27,834 bases of DNA from Pseudomonadota bacterium. GTDB taxonomy: Bacteria > Pseudomonadota > Alphaproteobacteria > Sphingomonadales > Sphingomonadaceae. This document shows positions 7,626 through 14,595 of the stretch, piece by piece (the stretch's first letter is position 1; the number at the start of each line of letters is the position of its first letter). The notes beneath the pieces were generated by a model. That model did not search any database and was not told where the DNA came from. It saw only the letters and a list, made by a program, of their open reading frames with translations. The stretch is taken from positions 1 to 27,834 of the forward strand of contig JAFAGN010000012.1 of the NCBI GenBank assembly GCA_023422695.1. The letters run 5' to 3'. Made by a program: the position numbers and the translations under genes.

Positions 7626-8240
7626 CTATCCCCGCGCCTGCATCCGCGCCAGATAGCGCGCAAGGATGTCGATCTCCAGATTCACCGGCCGCCCCGCCGC
7701 CGCCTCGTCGAGCGTCGTCATCGCCTGCGTGTGCGGGATGATGTTCAGCGTGAAATGCGCGCTACCATCGGGCTGGTCGGCCACGTCGTTCACCGTCAGC
7801 GACACGCCATCGACGGTGATCGACCCCTTCGGCGCGACATGCGGCGCCAGCGACGCGGGCGCCGCGACGGCGACCGTCACGCTGTCGCCGACCGGGACGA
7901 CCGACACGATGGTCCCCACCGCATCGACATGCCCGGTGACGATATGGCCGCCGAGTTCGTCGCCGACCTTCAGCGCGCGCTCGAGGTTCAGGCGGCGGCC
8001 CGTGTCCCACATTCCCGGCGCGGTGCAGGCGATGGTTTCGCCGCTCGCGTCAATCGCGAACCAATGGCCATCGGCGTCCTGTCCCTTGTCCACCACGGTC
8101 AGGCAGGCGCCGGAACAGGCGATCGAGGCGCCCAGGTCGACGGTCGCGGTGTCATAGGTGGTGCCGATAACCAGCCGCGTGTCGCCGCGATCCTCGCGCG
8201 AACGAACGGTGCCGATGTCGGTGATGATGCCGGTGAACAT
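7626..8240 (-). CDS. ribE: Riboflavin synthase (alpha chain)
   Basis: The 204-residue cytosolic enzyme dismutates two 6,7-dimethyl-8-ribityllumazine molecules into riboflavin. It begins with the invariant MFTGIITDIGTV and has two tandem lumazine-binding beta-barrels. The first (about 1-95) carries GASIACSGACLTVVD; the second (about 96-190) carries LGGHIVTGHVDAVG and KGSITVDGVSLTVN. Length is normal. It starts eight bases after the ribD stop on the same strand, so ribD and ribE are one operon. AAGGA precedes the ATG. No FMN riboswitch is apparent before this operon. The 3' end faces the octamer repeat element. Confidence 0.96.
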   Translation of the reverse strand: MFTGIITDIGTVRSREDRGDTRLVIGTTYDTATVDLGASIACSGACLTVVDKGQDADGHWFAIDASGETIACTAPGMWDTGRRLNLERALKVGDELGGHIVTGHVDAVGTIVSVVPVGDSVTVAVAAPASLAPHVAPKGSITVDGVSLTVNDVADQPDGSAHFTLNIIPHTQAMTTLDEAAAGRPVNLEIDILARYLARMQARG

Positions 8241-8248
8241 GGGGGCGC

Positions 8249-9223
8249 TTATCCTTCTCTGACCCGCTCGTAAACGTCGAGCCGGTCGCTGCCAAGCGGG
8301 CGGCTGTCGGTCAGCCGCCAGCGGCCATGCGCAACGGCCAGATCGGCCAGGCCAATGTCGCCGATGGCAGCTTTGCCGCCGCCGATCAGGATCGGGGCGC
8401 GGTAAAGCAGCAGGCGGTCGACGCGGTCGGCGGCAAGGAAGGCCGATGCTGCCGCAGCGCCGCCCTCGACCAGCACCGAATCGACGTCATCGATCGATTC
8501 GGGCGAAGCGACCGCGGTCCAGCCTGCTGGTGCCATACCGCGCGTCAGCAGCAGCCTTTTCGGGCTGCGCGCTTCCAGACCGGGTAGCCGCACATCGAGT
8601 GTCGGCGCGTCGGCCTCCAGCGTCCCGCGCCCGACGAGGATGGCTTCGTGCTGCGCACGTTCGAGATGGCCATGCGCGCGGGCGCGATCACCCGTGATCC
8701 AGCGGCTCGACCCGTCGGCCATCGCAATGCAGCCGTCGAGCGCGGTCGCAAGCTTCAGCGTGACAAATGGGCGCCCCCCATTCTGCCGCGTCCACCACGG
8801 CGCCATCGCGGCGCGCGCTTCGGCGGCCAGAACGCCGACGGCGACCTCGATCCCGGCGTCGCGCAGCCGCGCAATGCCCGCACCGTCGGTGCGCGGATCG
8901 GGGTCTTGCGCGGCGATGACGACGCGCGCGATCCCGGCGCCAATCAGCGCATCGGTGCAGCACGGGCCGCGCGGGCTGGCATGGGCGCAGGGTTCCAGGC
9001 TGACATAGGCGGTGGCGCCGCGCGCTGCGCCGCCCGCTGCCGCCAAAGCCACCGCCTCGGCATGCGGGCGCCCGCCGGGCTGGGTCCAGCCGCGCGCCAC
9101 GACGATCCCGTCCTTGACGATCAGGCAGCCGACATTGGGGTTGGGCGCCGACATCGGCCGCCCGCGCCGCGACAGCGCGATGGCCACCGCCATCCAGTCG
9201 GCATCGGCGGGCGGGCGCTGCAT
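8249..9223 (-). CDS. ribD: RibD bifunctional pyrimidine deaminase/reductase
   Basis: The 324-residue enzyme performs the second and third steps of riboflavin synthesis: deamination of the diaminopyrimidine, then NADPH reduction of its ribosyl group. The N-terminal cytidine-deaminase-like domain (to about 145) has HAEA with zinc ligand His54 and catalytic Glu56, and PCAHASPRGPCC providing zinc ligands Cys79 and Cys88, equivalent to the E. coli set. The reductase domain starts at RPFVTLKLATALDG near 150 and includes GDRARAHGHLERAQHEAILVG-type motifs (WITGDRARAHGH, ILVGRGT) and VLVEGG. ATG 9223 is chosen to match family N-termini, and it lies four bases past the stop of the upstream one-TM protein gene. 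A longer frame to 9295 overlaps that gene and is rejected. Confidence 0.95.
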   Translation of the reverse strand: MQRPPADADWMAVAIALSRRGRPMSAPNPNVGCLIVKDGIVVARGWTQPGGRPHAEAVALAAAGGAARGATAYVSLEPCAHASPRGPCCTDALIGAGIARVVIAAQDPDPRTDGAGIARLRDAGIEVAVGVLAAEARAAMAPWWTRQNGGRPFVTLKLATALDGCIAMADGSSRWITGDRARAHGHLERAQHEAILVGRGTLEADAPTLDVRLPGLEARSPKRLLLTRGMAPAGWTAVASPESIDDVDSVLVEGGAAAASAFLAADRVDRLLLYRAPILIGGGKAAIGDIGLADLAVAHGRWRLTDSRPLGSDRLDVYERVREG

Positions 9224-9227
9224 CGGG

Positions 9228-9695
9228 TCAGTCGGCGGCCTGCGATTGCGGCCCGCGCGCCGCGCGTTCGGCGAGCGTCGAGCGCTGGGCGGCAACCGGC
9301 TTTTTCTGCTTCGCCGCCGCGGCCTCGGCTTCGCCCAACGTCTCGCGGGTCACCTTGTCGGCCTCCGCCGAATCATATTCGACCCCCAGCCGGTCGGCGA
9401 GCCGCTGATATTCGGCGCGCTTTTCGGCATTGGCGCGCGTCGTTTCCTTCGCGCGCGCCACCCAGTCGGCGCGAATCTCGGCGGCGCTGCGGTCGGCCGA
9501 CCAGTTTTCGAAATAGATGATCTGCGCCTTGGGCTCCTCGGTGCGGATCAGATGTTCGGAAAAACCGTAAAGCACCACGAACGGGAGCACGATCGCGACG
9601 CCCCAGCTGGCCCAGCGGTGCGGGCGCGGCTCGCGGACATAGGCCCAGAAATCGGACAGGCCGCCGCCGATGTCGACGTTGTTGAACATTCCCAT
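9228..9695 (-). CDS. Conserved hypothetical one-TM protein upstream of ribD
   Basis: I do not recognise a named family. The 155-residue product has a short N-terminal segment, one clear membrane helix near residues 29-46 (ASWGVAIVLPFVVLYGF), then a charged, probably helical region with RADWVARAKETTRANAEKRAEYQRLADRLG near 75-104 and an alanine-, lysine- and glutamate-rich tail. An extended strand, KAQIIYFENWSADRS, follows the membrane segment. It is first in a tight unit with ribD and ribE (four-base and eight-base gaps), which suggests shared transcription but says little about function. Alternative start at the internal ATG 9689 (residue 3). Confidence 0.75.
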   Translation of the reverse strand: MGMFNNVDIGGGLSDFWAYVREPRPHRWASWGVAIVLPFVVLYGFSEHLIRTEEPKAQIIYFENWSADRSAAEIRADWVARAKETTRANAEKRAEYQRLADRLGVEYDSAEADKVTRETLGEAEAAAAKQKKPVAAQRSTLAERAARGPQSQAAD

Positions 9696-9810
9696 GCACC
9701 CGATTTAGGCGATGTCGCGGCAATTTGCGAGGGGAAGGACGATTGCGCCGAACGACTTCCAGTGCGCCTAACGATTGCAAAAAATGCAAGTGCGGATGTT
9801 CATTTCGCAG

Positions 9811-9838
9811 TTGCACAATTTTTTGTGCGCTGCAATAT
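9811..9838 (+). promoter_or_regulatory. Sigma-70-type promoter of the small RNA, with embedded palindromes
   Basis: TTGCAC at 9811-9816, a 16-base spacer and CAATAT at 9833-9838 make a credible housekeeping promoter pointing at the sRNA. GCACAA-TTTT-TTGTGC (9813-9828) is a perfect palindrome overlapping the -35. TTGCA at 9811-9815 and TGCAA at 9831-9835 mirror each other, and a tighter TTGCA-N5-TGCAA box lies upstream at 9775-9789. These look like operator sites for an unknown regulator. Confidence 0.65.
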
Positions 9839-9842
9839 GAGC

Positions 9843-9904
9843 ATGCCTTTTAGGCATCCTCTCCCAAAACTTTCATGGGCCGCCCCTCGGGCGGCCCTTT
9901 TTTT
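9843..9904 (+). ncRNA. Candidate small RNA, about 62 nt
   Basis: A complete small transcription unit fits between the minus-strand one-TM gene and thioesterase gene. From the predicted start (about 9843-9845) the RNA would open with a six-base-pair hairpin (ATGCCT-TTT-AGGCAT, 9843-9857), then an unpaired CCTCTCCC (9858-9865) and AAAACTTTCA linker, then a nine-base-pair GC stem and seven T. This layout (5' hairpin, exposed pyrimidine-rich seed able to pair with Shine-Dalgarno sequences, terminator) is typical of trans-acting sRNAs, including the CCUCC-loop RNAs known in alphaproteobacteria. There is no ORF of note inside and no downstream plus-strand gene it could lead. Family assignment is not possible without a covariance search. 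Confidence 0.7.
9877..9904 (+). terminator. Intrinsic terminator of the small RNA
   Basis: GGGCCGCCC (9877-9885) pairs perfectly with GGGCGGCCC (9889-9897) around a CTC loop, followed directly by seven T. It is a textbook rho-independent terminator for plus-strand transcription only; the minus strand has no T-run after the stem. Confidence 0.9.
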
Positions 9905-9957
9905 CGACCTTTTTGGTTGAGAGATCACGATTCGCGGCGCCGCCGATGATTCGCGAA

Positions 9958-10419
9958 TCAGGCCTGCACCGGCATCCGCTTTTCGAATCGGCGCACTTCC
10001 GCGATAAAACTGCCCGGCAGCGGCGTTGCGCCACCGCTGTCGAGATCGATATGCGCATAGCTGATCGCGATGTCGGTCAACCGTTGGGCGCCCCGAAAAA
10101 TCGCGCAATGGACGGTGAAGCTGGTCCGTTCGAACTGGCTCACTCGCGCCGCGATCGTGATCTGCTCGTCGAGCCGGGCGGGGGCGTGATATTCGATTTC
10201 GCACCGTGTCTCACGAATATCTGTACCATATTGGTGAAAATAGGGTCCGGGCTGACCTTCGCCCAACGCACGAAAATATTCGGTCACCCCAATATCGGCA
10301 TAGACCAGATAATTGCCGTTGAAGACGATGTTCTGCCCGTCGATTTCGTTGAAACGCACCCGCACCGTTTCATGGACGCGAAAATCCTCGCGCGGCACAT
10401 CCCAATTGCTGCGATCCAT
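9958..10419 (-). CDS. Hotdog-fold acyl-CoA thioesterase (4HBT/YbgC type)
   Basis: The 153-residue protein fits the single-hotdog thioesterase family. The N-terminal strand and helix carry ETVRVRFNEIDGQNIVFNGN near residues 17-36, where Asp27 is at the usual catalytic position, followed by YLVYADIGVTEYFRALG. Later strands include CEIEYHAPARLDEQITIAARV and FTVHCAIFRGAQRLTDIAISY. Members hydrolyse acyl-CoA thioesters; the acyl chain is unknown. ATG 10419 is seven bases after the stop of the aminopeptidase gene, so the two are probably co-transcribed. The longer frame to 10494 overlaps that gene and lacks family support. Confidence 0.88.
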   Translation of the reverse strand: MDRSNWDVPREDFRVHETVRVRFNEIDGQNIVFNGNYLVYADIGVTEYFRALGEGQPGPYFHQYGTDIRETRCEIEYHAPARLDEQITIAARVSQFERTSFTVHCAIFRGAQRLTDIAISYAHIDLDSGGATPLPGSFIAEVRRFEKRMPVQA

Positions 10420-10426
10420 GGCCGCG

Positions 10427-12253
10427 TCAGGCCGCGAGTGCGGCAGGGGTGCGATCGAGCGGCGCGCAGGCGGCCTCGAGCCAGGCGCGATCATCGCCGC
10501 TCATTCCCGGTGCCAGCTTGGCGAACACCTCGGCATGATAGGCATCGAGCCAATCCGCCTCGGCGGAGGACAGCAGCGCGGTTTCGACCAGATTTTGCGC
10601 GATCGGGGCAAAGGTGATCGTCTCGAACCCCAGCATATCCTCTTCGGCGCCGTCGATCGCCAGCGGCACAACGACCACCAGATTCTCGATGCGGATGCCA
10701 AAGCTGCCCGCCTTGTAATAGCCGGGCTCGTTCGACAGGATCATCCCCGCGTGCAGCGGCTCCTCGGTCCCCGCCTGTCCGCCCGCGGGCTTGGCGATGC
10801 GCTGCGGGCCTTCGTGGACCGCCAGATAGCTCCCGACCCCATGCCCGGTGCCATGCGCATAATCGACCCCGTCGGCCCACAGATATTGGCGCGCCAGGAT
10901 GTCGAGCTGACTGCCGCGGGTGCCCTTGGGAAAGCGCGCGGTTGCCAGCGCGATATGGCCCTTGAGCACCTGGGTGAAGCGGCGGCGCATTTCGGCGGTC
11001 GGCGCGCCGATCGCGATCGTCCGCGTGATGTCGGTGGTGCCGTCGGCATATTGCCCGCCCGAATCGACCAGATACAGCGTCCCCGTCTCGATCGCGCGGT
11101 TCGTCGTCTCATCGACCTTGTAATGCGGCAGCGCGCCGTTCGGCCCCGCCGCCGAAATCGTATCGAAGCTCAGATCGACGAGCCCGCCGCCCGCTTCGCG
11201 AAATTCGCGCAGCTTCGCCGCGGCGCCGAGTTCGTCGAGGCCGCCCTGCGGCGCGGCACCCTCCATCCATTGCAGGAAGCGCGACACCGCGACGCCGTCG
11301 CGGACATGCGCCGCGCGGGTGCCGCTCAGCTCGGCGTCATTCTTGATCGCCTTGGGCAGCACCGCGGGGTCGCGGTGCCGCGCGATCTTGGCGCCCGCCG
11401 CCTCAAGCGCGGTAAAGATCGCCGCGACCGCGCGATCGGGATCGACCGCGACCTTTTTGTCCTTGAGCTCGGCAAGCGCCGCCTCGAACGCGTCGCGGTC
11501 ATGGATCCGCACGCTGTTGCCCAGATGCGCGCGCACCGCGTCGGTGATCTTTTCGGGCGCGATGAACAGGTCAGCGGTCGCATCGGCGTGAAGCAGCGCG
11601 AAGGCCAGCCCGACCGGGGTGTGGCTGACGTCGGTGCCGCGAATGTTGAAGGTCCAGGCGATCGAATCGAGCGCGGTCATCACCGTGGTGTCGAGCCCCT
11701 GCGCCTTCAGCCAGTCAGCGATGATTTCGCGCTTTTCGACCGCGCTTTGACCGGCCAGCGCCGCGTCGTGGACCGTCACCACCGCCGCGCTCGGCACCGG
11801 CTGATCGTCCCATGCCGCATCGACCGGGTTCTGGTCGACCGCCACCAGCTGCACATCCTTCGCGGCCAGCGCCTGCCCCAGCGAACGCGCCCAGTCGATG
11901 CCGTGCAGCCAGGGGTCGAAGCCGATCTTCTGCCCCGCGCTGACATTCGCGCCGAGCCACTCGGCGACGCTCGACTGCGGCACGCCGACATAGTCGAACA
12001 GCGCCCCGTCGACCTGATCGCGCACCTGCACCGTATAGCGCCCGTCGACGAACACCGCCGCCTTTTCGGGCAGCACCGCGGCGGTTCCCGCCGATCCGCC
12101 AAAGCCGGTCAGCCACGCCATGCGCTGCGCGTAGTCGCCGACATATTCGCTCATATGTTCGTCGCTGATCGGGACGACAAAGCCGTCAAGCCCGCGCGCG
12201 GCGAGTTCGGCGCGGACACGGGCGAGGCGTTCTGCATGGATGGCGCTGGACAT
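10427..12253 (-). CDS. Xaa-Pro aminopeptidase, M24B family
   Basis: The 608-residue enzyme removes N-terminal residues preceding proline. Two creatinase-like domains (about 1-150 and 155-305) precede the pita-bread metallopeptidase domain (about 310-540). All five dinuclear metal ligands are visible: Asp397 and Asp408 in VDSGGQYADGTTDITRT, His471 in HGTGHGVG, Glu509 in LSNEPGYY and Glu523 in RIENLVVV. The length matches the long three-domain eukaryote-like form (about 600) rather than the short E. coli PepP (about 440). A C-terminal extension of about 70 residues follows. No signal peptide is seen, so it is cytosolic. It is divergent from the S9 peptidase gene with only 69 bases between starts. 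Confidence 0.94.
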   Translation of the reverse strand: MSSAIHAERLARVRAELAARGLDGFVVPISDEHMSEYVGDYAQRMAWLTGFGGSAGTAAVLPEKAAVFVDGRYTVQVRDQVDGALFDYVGVPQSSVAEWLGANVSAGQKIGFDPWLHGIDWARSLGQALAAKDVQLVAVDQNPVDAAWDDQPVPSAAVVTVHDAALAGQSAVEKREIIADWLKAQGLDTTVMTALDSIAWTFNIRGTDVSHTPVGLAFALLHADATADLFIAPEKITDAVRAHLGNSVRIHDRDAFEAALAELKDKKVAVDPDRAVAAIFTALEAAGAKIARHRDPAVLPKAIKNDAELSGTRAAHVRDGVAVSRFLQWMEGAAPQGGLDELGAAAKLREFREAGGGLVDLSFDTISAAGPNGALPHYKVDETTNRAIETGTLYLVDSGGQYADGTTDITRTIAIGAPTAEMRRRFTQVLKGHIALATARFPKGTRGSQLDILARQYLWADGVDYAHGTGHGVGSYLAVHEGPQRIAKPAGGQAGTEEPLHAGMILSNEPGYYKAGSFGIRIENLVVVVPLAIDGAEEDMLGFETITFAPIAQNLVETALLSSAEADWLDAYHAEVFAKLAPGMSGDDRAWLEAACAPLDRTPAALAA

Positions 12254-12322
12254 CGGACGTTCCTTGTTTCTACATCGCTGACGATCCCGCCCTTATCGGG
12301 CGACACCGCGGGGGATTTTTCG

Positions 12323-14488
12323 ATGCGCGCTATTTGGATGTTTCTGGCAGCAATTGCCACCCCGCTTGTCGCATCATCGCCCTTGCTCGCTCAACAGAAA
12401 GCCTCCGCCTTGACCAGCCCGACCCCTGCCCTGCCCGCCGCCCCGGTCGCCGAAAAGCGCCCGCACGAAACGGTGCTGCACGGCAAAAAACTGTCCGATC
12501 CCTATCATTGGCTGAAAGACGACAGCTACCCGGTGATCGATGACAAGGATGTGCTGGATTATGTGAAAGCCGAAAACGCCTATTTCGACGCCGCGATGAA
12601 GCCGCATGCGGCGCTCGTCGAAACGCTGTTTCAGGAGATGAAGGGCCGGATCAAGGAAGCCGATTCGAGCGTGCCGCAAAAGGACGGCGACTGGATTTAC
12701 TGGGTCGAATATGAAGAGGGCGCCGAATACAAGAAATGGTACCGCAAACCCGCATCGGGCGCCGGCGAGCCCGTCCTGATCCTCGACGAGGTCGCGATGG
12801 CGAAGGACAAGGACTATTTCCGCCTGTCCGACGTGGCGGTCAGCCCCAATGGCAAGCTGATGGCCTATGCGGTCGATGACAATGGCTCGGAACGCTTCGA
12901 AGTCCGCTTCACCGACCTGACGACCGGCAAAGCCTTGCCCGACGTCATCCCCGGCACGCTGTCGTCCTTGGTGTGGGCCGAGAACAGCGACGCGCTGCTC
13001 TATGGCCTCGCCAACGAAAACTGGCGCACCGACAATGTCCATGTCCATTATCTCGGCACCCCGGTGAGCGAGGATGTGCGCATCTACAAGGAAGCCGACA
13101 TCGGTTTCGGGGTCGGGATCGGCAAGACCGCCGACGACGCCTATATCGTGATCGCGACCGGCGACAATGAAACGAGCGAAGTCTATCTGCTCCCCGCCGA
13201 CGACCCGGGCGCCCAGCCGATGCTGGTGTCGGCGCGCAAAAAAGGCCGCGAATACAGCGTCGATGTCCGCGAGAAGACGCTCTACATCCACACCAACGAC
13301 GATCATGCCAATTTCCGCGTCGCCACCGCGAGCCTCGACACCCCCGGCGAATGGCGGACGCTGATCCCCGGCTCGGACGACAACTACATCACCGGCCTGT
13401 CGATCTTCCGCGACTATTTCGTCCTCGAATCGCGCGAAAAGGGCGTCGATCAGGTCGATGTCCGCCGCTACGACGCGCCGCTGACCGCCGGGCGGATCCA
13501 GTTCCCCGAGACGACCTATGTCGCGGGCCTCGGCGACAATCCCGAATATCATCAGGACAAGCTGCGGCTCGATTATGAATCGATGGTCACGCCTGACACG
13601 GTGTTTGATTTCGACATTGCGAGCAAAAAACTCGAAACGCTGAAGGTTCAGGAGATACCGTCCGGTTATAATCATGACCACTATACAACCGAATTGGTAA
13701 ATATCCCCGCGCGCGACGGCACCCCGGTACCCGTGTCGCTCGTCTATAAAAAGGGCACGCCGCGCGACGGCAGCGCGCCGATGCACCTCTATGTCTATGG
13801 CAGCTACGGCTACCGCGTCCCGCCGGGCTTCTCGACCACGCGCCTCAGCCTGGTCGATCGCGGCCTGATCTATGCGATCGCGCACGTCCGCGGCGGCGAC
13901 GATCTGGGCCGCGCCTGGTACCTCGCGGGCAAGACGACGGTGCGCAAGAACACGTTCAACGACTTCATCGACGTCGCCAAAGGCCTGATCGCGGCGAAAT
14001 ATACCAGCGCCGGCAAGATTTCGATCGAGGGCCGCTCGGCGGGCGGCCAGGTAATGGGGGTCGTTTATAACGAAGCGCCCGAGCTATGGGGCGCGGTGCT
14101 CGCGGGCGTGCCCTTCGTCGATGTCATCAACACGATGATCGACGAAACGCTGCCGCTGACCCCCGGCGAATGGCCCGAATGGGGCAATCCGATCACCGAC
14201 AAGGCGGCGTTCGACTATATGCTGAGCTACAGCCCCTACGACAATGTGACGGCGAAAGCCTATCCGCCGATGCTCGTATCGGCGGGGCTCAACGACCCGC
14301 GCGTCACCTATTGGGAACCCGCCAAATGGGTCGCCAAGCTGCGCGCGACGCGCACCAACGATGCAACCTTGCTGCTGCGCACCAACATGGGCGCGGGCCA
14401 TGCGGGCAAGTCGGGCCGCTGGGGCGCGCTGCGCGAGGATGCCGAGGAATTTGCGTTCATCCTGACCCAGCTCGGCGTCGAGAAATGA
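12323..14488 (+). CDS. Exported S9 family peptidase, oligopeptidase B type
   Basis: The 721-residue serine peptidase has an N-terminal signal peptide (about 1-24, ending LLAQQ-like after a hydrophobic core), then a beta-propeller (about 100-450) and an alpha/beta-hydrolase domain (about 455-721). The catalytic triad is Ser572 in EGRSAGG, Asp658 in SAGLNDPRV and His693 in GAGHAGK. HVRGGDDLGRAWY and KNTFNDFIDVAKGLI are hallmarks of the oligopeptidase B branch, which cuts short peptides after basic residues. The specificity is inferred. Start ATG 12323 is chosen because it gives the signal peptide; the much longer open frame upstream is antisense to the aminopeptidase gene. Divergent from the M24B gene. 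Confidence 0.93.
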   Translation: MRAIWMFLAAIATPLVASSPLLAQQKASALTSPTPALPAAPVAEKRPHETVLHGKKLSDPYHWLKDDSYPVIDDKDVLDYVKAENAYFDAAMKPHAALVETLFQEMKGRIKEADSSVPQKDGDWIYWVEYEEGAEYKKWYRKPASGAGEPVLILDEVAMAKDKDYFRLSDVAVSPNGKLMAYAVDDNGSERFEVRFTDLTTGKALPDVIPGTLSSLVWAENSDALLYGLANENWRTDNVHVHYLGTPVSEDVRIYKEADIGFGVGIGKTADDAYIVIATGDNETSEVYLLPADDPGAQPMLVSARKKGREYSVDVREKTLYIHTNDDHANFRVATASLDTPGEWRTLIPGSDDNYITGLSIFRDYFVLESREKGVDQVDVRRYDAPLTAGRIQFPETTYVAGLGDNPEYHQDKLRLDYESMVTPDTVFDFDIASKKLETLKVQEIPSGYNHDHYTTELVNIPARDGTPVPVSLVYKKGTPRDGSAPMHLYVYGSYGYRVPPGFSTTRLSLVDRGLIYAIAHVRGGDDLGRAWYLAGKTTVRKNTFNDFIDVAKGLIAAKYTSAGKISIEGRSAGGQVMGVVYNEAPELWGAVLAGVPFVDVINTMIDETLPLTPGEWPEWGNPITDKAAFDYMLSYSPYDNVTAKAYPPMLVSAGLNDPRVTYWEPAKWVAKLRATRTNDATLLLRTNMGAGHAGKSGRWGALREDAEEFAFILTQLGVEK

Positions 14489-14595
14489 TGTACCGGTACC
14501 GCTAGCGCGGCGCACTGCGACAGCCGCGCGACAATTCGGCACATCGGTGCGACAGCTCGCCATCACCGCCTCCCCTCCACCAAGGGAGAGACGGA

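Noticed and set aside
9696..9810. FMN riboswitch before the rib operon
   Set aside because: I looked for the multi-stem RFN pattern on the minus strand before the one-TM and ribD genes and saw none of its conserved blocks.
9877..9904. GC hairpin as terminator for the minus-strand one-TM/rib genes or thioesterase gene
   Set aside because: The T-run is only on the plus strand, and the hairpin lies upstream of the one-TM gene and too awkwardly placed for minus-strand ends; it fits the sRNA.
10313..12322. N-terminal extension of the S9 peptidase frame by about 670 residues
   Set aside because: This part is antisense to the M24B aminopeptidase, and the S9 protein has a good signal peptide starting at 12323.
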